From Eubacteriales bacterium (GTDB lineage Bacteria > Bacillota > Clostridia > Christensenellales > CAG-138), in contig JAUYTF010000176.1 of the NCBI GenBank assembly GCA_030695285.1, forward strand, positions 1-10,623: a DNA stretch of 10,623 bases, in the 5' to 3' direction. Each line of letters opens with the position of its first letter. The first letter of the stretch is position 1. The notes beneath the pieces were generated by a model that saw only the letters and a list, made by a program, of their open reading frames with translations, searched no databases and was not told where the DNA came from. Positions 7,038-10,623 of the stretch are shown here, piece by piece. The position numbers and the translations under genes were made by a program.

Positions 7038-7066
7038 TTGCGACACTTCCGTTGCTTTGATATAAT
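7038..7066 (+). promoter_or_regulatory. Sigma-A promoter of the UbiA-family gene
   Basis: TTGCGA (7038-7043, four of six) and a perfect TATAAT (7061-7066) are 17 bases apart, and TG at 7058-7059 gives an extended -10. Transcription would begin near 7073, leaving a leader of about 20 bases, so the upstream hairpins are not part of this mRNA. Confidence 0.75.
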
Positions 7067-7092
7067 CTACTAAATCATTATGGCAGGTGCGT

Positions 7093-8064
7093 ATGAAAAT
7101 CAAAGCTTTTTTTAAACTGGTTGAAATGCAAACCAAAGTTGCAAGCGTAATCCCGTACACAACCGCGCTGCTCTACGTTCTATACAGCACAAAGCGGATA
7201 AACGCGGTCAACATGGTGGTCATGTTTTTTTCGATGCTGATTTTTGACATGACGGTCACCGCGCTGAACAACTATTTTGACTACAAGAGAGCAGAAAAAA
7301 AGCACGGTTACAATTATGAGATTCATAATTCGATCGTGCAGTATCAACTGAAGATTTCTACGGTCAGAGCGGTGATCATCGTCATGATCGTCTTCTCCGC
7401 CGCGCTGGGACTCCTGCTGGTTTATTTGACAAACATCGTTACGCTGATTCTGGGCGCCGCGTGCTTCGCTATCGGAATCGTGTACTCCTATGGCCCTATG
7501 CCGATATCACGCACGCCTTTTGGCGAGATTTTTTCTGGCCTGACGATGGGGCTTGGCATTCCGTTTATCGCGTATTACATCAACGTGTTTGATCAAAATA
7601 TTCTGAACGTTTCGCTTGCGAATCACATTTTTTTACTTTCGTTTGATGTATACCAGATCGCAGGTATTCTTCTGGTGTCGCTGCCGGCCGTCTTTGGCAT
7701 AGCCAATATCATGCTTGCCAACAACATCTGCGATATGGAGGACGATTTGCTGAACAAGCGGTACACGCTCCCCATCGTGATCGGCAAACAAAAAGCCATG
7801 ACGCTTTTAAAACTCCTGTTTGCGCTGGCATATGTCGCCATCATAATCGCGCTCGCGCTTGGTGTGCTGCCGCTGTATTCGCTGCTAACGCTCATCACGA
7901 TCATTCCGCTGATGAAGAATCTCAGACTCTTTGCGGCGAACCCGACGAAGAAAGACACCTTCGGCGCAATCGTCGGCAGCTTTGTTATGATCACGGTTTC
8001 GCTAATTATCACGATCGGGCTGGGAATCCTCGATTCGGCATTTCTGCAGCTGCTGGTATCATAG
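7093..8064 (+). CDS. UbiA-family polyprenyltransferase, MenA/DmkA-like
   Basis: Integral membrane prenyltransferase of the UbiA superfamily, 323 residues with about eight to nine hydrophobic segments. Family members such as MenA attach a polyprenyl chain to 1,4-dihydroxy-2-naphthoate, giving demethylmenaquinone. The first Asp-rich motif is NNYFDYKRAE (59-68); it keeps N59 and D63 but has Asn60 and Ala67 where Asp is usual. The second motif is intact: NNICDMEDD (210-218) with D214 and D218, followed by NKRYTLPIVIG, as in MenA. The start is uncertain between GTG 7087 and ATG 7093; the ATG was chosen because AGGTG (7085-7089) could serve as a ribosome site, although the spacing is short. It converges on the apbE-like gene with 13 bases between the stops. 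It may make a quinone dedicated to the flavin-linked system next door; a different aromatic acceptor is possible. Confidence 0.85.
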   Translation: MKIKAFFKLVEMQTKVASVIPYTTALLYVLYSTKRINAVNMVVMFFSMLIFDMTVTALNNYFDYKRAEKKHGYNYEIHNSIVQYQLKISTVRAVIIVMIVFSAALGLLLVYLTNIVTLILGAACFAIGIVYSYGPMPISRTPFGEIFSGLTMGLGIPFIAYYINVFDQNILNVSLANHIFLLSFDVYQIAGILLVSLPAVFGIANIMLANNICDMEDDLLNKRYTLPIVIGKQKAMTLLKLLFALAYVAIIIALALGVLPLYSLLTLITIIPLMKNLRLFAANPTKKDTFGAIVGSFVMITVSLIITIGLGILDSAFLQLLVS

Positions 8065-8077
8065 CGCGGGCGGATCG

Positions 8078-9133
8078 CTAATTCTTCAGATCGGTTGGCC
8101 GGTCTGTGATCGTATAGTTTTGAATCAGATCCTCCTGCGCATCAAATCGTCCGTGAAGACCCGAGGTGAAATAAATATAGTGATCCTTGGTGATGAAAAT
8201 CGCTTCTACGCCCTCGAGCGATTCGATCAGTTGGATTCCTTTCTGCACGCCCAACAACAGCACAGAGGTGGACAGTCCGTCGGCGGTTTGTGAGTTCGCC
8301 GTCACGATCGTCACCTGCTTGATGTTGGTCTGAGCGGGAAATCCGGTCTTGGGGTTGAGGATATGATGGTAGATGTTCCCTTCATATTCAAAATACCGTT
8401 CGTAATCGCCGGAAGACACGACGGACTCGTCTTCGATCTGGAGGCTCAGCAGATACACACCGCGCGGGCTGTCAGGGTCCTGAATCCCGATGACGAAGCT
8501 GCTGCCATCCGGTTTTAAACCGACGGCAAGAACGTTTCCGCCAAGGTTGATCAATGCGCTCGTTACGCCCCTGCTCAGCAAATAGGCCTTCATCTCGTCC
8601 GCTATGGTTCCTTTCGCGATTGCGCCGAGGCTGATGGCCATATCTTTGTCCTGAAGCGCGATTTGGTCGTCGCCCAGGAAGGCGATTTTTTGATAATCGA
8701 TCAAGGGTAGCACTGCGCCCAGCTCTTCTTTTGACGGATAGTGCCCGTCCGGCGGGTCAATCGCCCACAAATCGATCAACGGACCGGCGGTGACGTCAAA
8801 CAGCCCGCTTGTCAAGCGGCTGAAATAGAGGGAGTCATGGAGCACGCGGTAGGTCACATCGCTGACATTCACGGGCTGCATGCCGGCGTTTTTGTTGAGG
8901 TTGTCGATATCGCTCCCTGCAACGTGCTTACTTAGCAGGTTTTCGAGGGATTTGATCCGGTCGAAAGAATCCTGAATCAAACTGTCGCGACCCATATTGG
9001 GATACGCATAGATCTTAAGCTCGATGAGCGTGTCCAACGCAAAGGTGTGTCCGGTGAGTATCTTCTGTTCGCCGGAACAGGAAGCCAATAACAAACCCAG
9101 TATGAGAACTGGAAGCAAGAATATTTTTCGCAT
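8078..9133 (-). CDS. apbE: FAD:protein FMN transferase (ApbE), lipoprotein
   Basis: Splits FAD and links FMN covalently to Thr or Ser of target proteins outside the membrane; 351 residues. The N-terminus is a lipoprotein signal with lipobox LASC, so C19 should be lipidated and the enzyme should face the outside. Family motifs in order are SGLFDVTAGPLIDLW (109-123), SLGAIAKGTIAD (168-179), INLGGN (195-200), SSGDYERYF (240-248), YHHILNPKTG (255-264) and TADGLSTS (283-290), with D285 and T289 at the usual magnesium site. The start ATG is preceded by AAAGGA (minus strand, 9141-9146) at good spacing. It lies 61 bases after a response-regulator gene on the same strand and is probably cotranscribed with it. 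The candidate FMN acceptor is the repeat protein encoded at 10023-10623. Similar enzymes serve Rnf, Nqr and PplA-type electron transfer. Confidence 0.94.
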   Translation of the reverse strand: MRKIFLLPVLILGLLLASCSGEQKILTGHTFALDTLIELKIYAYPNMGRDSLIQDSFDRIKSLENLLSKHVAGSDIDNLNKNAGMQPVNVSDVTYRVLHDSLYFSRLTSGLFDVTAGPLIDLWAIDPPDGHYPSKEELGAVLPLIDYQKIAFLGDDQIALQDKDMAISLGAIAKGTIADEMKAYLLSRGVTSALINLGGNVLAVGLKPDGSSFVIGIQDPDSPRGVYLLSLQIEDESVVSSGDYERYFEYEGNIYHHILNPKTGFPAQTNIKQVTIVTANSQTADGLSTSVLLLGVQKGIQLIESLEGVEAIFITKDHYIYFTSGLHGRFDAQEDLIQNYTITDRPTDLKN

Positions 9134-9194
9134 GGATGTGTCCTTTTGATTTTTTAGTATTTATCGAAACGCTTGTGCGAACACAGAGGAATCG

Positions 9195-9881
9195 TCAAGC
9201 ATCCGGCTGCTTTTCTATATAGTAATATCTCTTTTGCGGGCGCCCGACCTCACCATATTCCAGTTCAGTTTTCAAAACGCCGTTTTCGCGCATGCGCTCT
9301 AAATACTTGCGGACGGTGATGCGGGACAACCCTGTCTCATTGGCGATATCTGCCGCCGTAAAGCCATCTTTTTTCTCAGAAACGACGCTTTTGATAAAAT
9401 AAAAGGTCTCGTTGCAGATGCCTTTTCCCTTGTCGTCATTCGGAGCGATGAAGACGTTTTGCGCGATGCACTGATCGATTTCTTCCTGAGTCATGGTCTG
9501 ATATTGCAGCAGGCACTCGCGCTTGGAGACGGACCGCATTGCGGCTTCACTGAAGCGCTTGCAGGAGCTAGGTTTAATGAGATAGTCGGAGACGCCATAA
9601 CTAAACGCCTCTGAAATATACTCGACACGGTTCTCCTCTGACATCATGATCACGCAGACGAAGATTTTCTCGGCGCGAATTTGTTTCAGCAGACGCATAT
9701 TCTCTTCTATGGACGGGCCTAAATCCAGTATGACGATGCCATAGGAATACTTCTTTAGTTTTACGATCGCCTGTTCAGCGGTCGATGCGCTGGCGACAGA
9801 AGAAAAGAGATTCAGCTCTCGGAGAAACTGAATTTTCTCATCTGCGGATGCTTCTATATCACATACGACCAGACATTTCAT
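9195..9881 (-). CDS. Response regulator, CitB/DcuR type
   Basis: DNA-binding two-component response regulator, 228 residues. The receiver domain (about 1-120) has the phospho-acceptor D53 in VILDLG, S81 as the switch Ser/Thr, K103 in LIKPSS, and D8 in the acidic pocket; the usual second acidic residue beside D8 is Cys7. The C-terminal half has a helix-turn-helix at about 174-200 (FTAADIANETGLSRITVRKY) and then the YGEVGRPQKRYYY segment (209-221) typical of CitB, DcuR and DctR. Such regulators often answer di- and tricarboxylate sensors. No sensor kinase is in the window. ATG 9881 was chosen over ATG 9908, because the latter falls at the predicted transcription start and lacks a ribosome site. 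It likely controls apbE and neighbouring electron-transfer genes; that is inference from position. Confidence 0.9.
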   Translation of the reverse strand: MKCLVVCDIEASADEKIQFLRELNLFSSVASASTAEQAIVKLKKYSYGIVILDLGPSIEENMRLLKQIRAEKIFVCVIMMSEENRVEYISEAFSYGVSDYLIKPSSCKRFSEAAMRSVSKRECLLQYQTMTQEEIDQCIAQNVFIAPNDDKGKGICNETFYFIKSVVSEKKDGFTAADIANETGLSRITVRKYLERMRENGVLKTELEYGEVGRPQKRYYYIEKQPDA

Positions 9882-9887
9882 GAGCAA

Positions 9888-9892
9888 CCCCC
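9888..9892 (-). promoter_or_regulatory. Ribosome binding site that fixes the regulator start
   Basis: GGGGG on the minus strand, six bases before ATG 9881. Together with the promoter just upstream it rules against the longer reading from 9908. Confidence 0.6.
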
Positions 9893-9915
9893 GCACGATA
9901 CGTTCCATTGATTAC

Positions 9916-9943
9916 ATTATATACGTCAGAAGTACCAATGCAA
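9916..9943 (-). promoter_or_regulatory. Sigma-A promoter of the response regulator-apbE pair
   Basis: On the minus strand a perfect TATAAT (9921-9916) lies 16 bases downstream of TTGCAT (9943-9938, weak -35). The predicted transcription start is near 9909, giving a 27-base leader. The weak -35 would suit control by an activator. Confidence 0.65.
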
Positions 9944-9967
9944 CAGTTTCTAAATAGCGCAGAACGA

Positions 9968-9999
9968 AGGAAGGCATAGCCGCTAAGCCATGCCTTCCT
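9968..9999 (-). terminator. Terminator of the repeat-protein gene
   Basis: A perfect 10-bp stem AGGAAGGCAT/ATGCCTTCCT (9968-9977 and 9990-9999), extendable by two pairs past an A-C mismatch, lies 23 bases after the stop of the minus-strand gene. On that strand the stem runs into TTCGTTCTG, a broken T-rich tract. It separates this gene from the regulator promoter. Confidence 0.7.
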
Positions 10000-10022
10000 G
10001 ATAAGCGTTGCTGCGTCAGTGG

Positions 10023-10623
10023 TTATTTGCCGAACGCTGCATTGAAGAGCTGATAGAAGCCGATCGCGTGGACGGAAACACCGGACACACCGTCGGGATA
10101 CCCTTCGGCATCGACGGCGAAGATCGACTGATTCTCAAGCACGTAGGTCTCAAGAAGCTGCGCCTGCTGATACCATTCCAGCGTGCTGCCCGCAGCAGTC
10201 ATGCCATACGCTTCCTTCAGCTGATCTTTCGACAGGGCGGTGGCCTTGTCGCCGTCAACCAGGAAGTACTTGGCGTTGGAATCTTCCCCCTCCGCCACGT
10301 ATTCTTTGGTGTAGAGCGCGTCAAAGTTGACCGCGACGATCGTTCCGTTCGCTACGATGAACTCGGCCAGCTCTTTCCAGCCGTTCTCGGACGGTTCGCC
10401 CATGGCGGTCACAACAGGGGTGCTGCCATAGCTGCCGGCCGGAATCGGCTCGGAAGCAAGCGCTTTTTCCACAAGCATGAAGAAATCGTTTACATGGATC
10501 GATACGCTGGCGCCGCTGTCCGTCGTCAGCGCGTTGGTGCGGCCTTCATCGTCGCTGTAGAGGCTCTCAAACTTTTTGGGATCCTGGTTCTTGACCAGCC
10601 AGGCTTCGGCGGCTAACGCCTGC
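10023..10623 (-). CDS. Tandem-repeat, PplA/FMN-bind-like surface protein, 5' end cut off
   Basis: C-terminal 199 residues of a larger minus-strand gene that stays open to the window edge; ATG 10478 is internal. The fragment carries the end of one repeat and a whole second one. The ends align without gaps: D35-x5-S41-I-H43-x3-F47-F48 and D177-x5-S183-V-H185-x3-F189-Y190, with AEAWLVKNQ (5-13) matching LETYVLENQ (157-165). The second repeat has a GWKELAEFIVANGTIVAVNFDALY stretch (81-104), similar in pattern to the beta-strands of FMN-binding lipoproteins of the PplA/COG4939 group. DGVSGVS (177-183) looks like the Dxx(S/T)GA(T/S) flavin attachment motif with Ser as acceptor. The closeness of an apbE gene supports covalent FMN. 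A signal peptide cannot be checked because the N-terminus is missing. Family placement is by pattern only and could be wrong. Confidence 0.6.
   Translation of the reverse strand, partial: QALAAEAWLVKNQDPKKFESLYSDDEGRTNALTTDSGASVSIHVNDFFMLVEKALASEPIPAGSYGSTPVVTAMGEPSENGWKELAEFIVANGTIVAVNFDALYTKEYVAEGEDSNAKYFLVDGDKATALSKDQLKEAYGMTAAGSTLEWYQQAQLLETYVLENQSIFAVDAEGYPDGVSGVSVHAIGFYQLFNAAFGK

Noticed and set aside
6845..7060. 71-codon open frame in the gap after gdhA
   Set aside because: It has no Shine-Dalgarno site, passes through two hairpins and overlaps the UbiA-gene promoter.
9882..9908. Longer start of the response regulator at ATG 9908
   Set aside because: A perfect TATAAT at 9916-9921 places the transcript start at about this base, leaving no room for a ribosome site; GGGGG precedes ATG 9881.
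10008..10616. 202-codon open frame on + opposite the repeat-protein gene
   Set aside because: The minus reading shows two internally matching repeats, ends in TAA and is followed by a terminator. The + reading has none of these.

Overview
The window reads as a piece of chromosome from an anaerobic member of the Clostridia (Bacillota) with fairly high GC. The main support is the glutamate dehydrogenase at 5431-6777, which resembles my recollection of the Clostridium symbiosum enzyme along its whole length. Clostridial-style Shine-Dalgarno sites, tight gene overlaps and sigma-A-like promoters agree. No tRNA, rRNA, CRISPR array, insertion sequence or phage gene was seen.

Left two thirds (1-6777, all on +): a sugar and polyol-phosphate catabolic block. 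It opens with the 3' part of a xylose-isomerase-like TIM-barrel gene (1-909). A 131-bp gap follows, holding a dyad, a possible promoter and a hairpin. Then comes a very compact gene run: PfkB-type sugar kinase (1041-2048), galactose-mutarotase-like protein (2045-2914), mannitol-1-phosphate 5-dehydrogenase-like polyol-phosphate dehydrogenase (2904-4127), SorE-like L-sorbose-1-phosphate reductase (4140-5426) and glutamate dehydrogenase (5431-6777). Junctions are -4, -11, +12 and +4 bp, so this is almost certainly one operon. The enzymes suggest: aldose to ketose (isomerase), ketose to ketose-1-phosphate (kinase), ketose-1-phosphate to hexitol phosphate (SorE-like), hexitol phosphate to fructose-6-phosphate (MtlD-like). 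That would be a kinase-fed counterpart of the PTS-fed sor pathway. The substrate is inferred, not shown.

Middle (6778-7092): 315 bp without a credible gene. It holds a strong stem-loop terminator for the operon, two weaker dyads and a well-formed promoter for the next gene.

Right third (7093-10623), visibly more AT-rich: a MenA/DmkA-like UbiA prenyltransferase on + converges on a minus-strand pair made of a CitB/DcuR-type response regulator and a lipoprotein ApbE (FAD:protein FMN transferase). Upstream on the minus strand, behind its own terminator, is the 3' part of a gene for a tandem-repeat protein. Its two repeats end in an Asp-x5-Ser-x-His signature that resembles the FMN attachment site of PplA/FMN-bind proteins. 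Quinone prenyltransferase, flavin transferase and a candidate flavinylated surface protein together resemble a variant flavin-based extracellular electron transfer locus. This is the most interesting part of the window.
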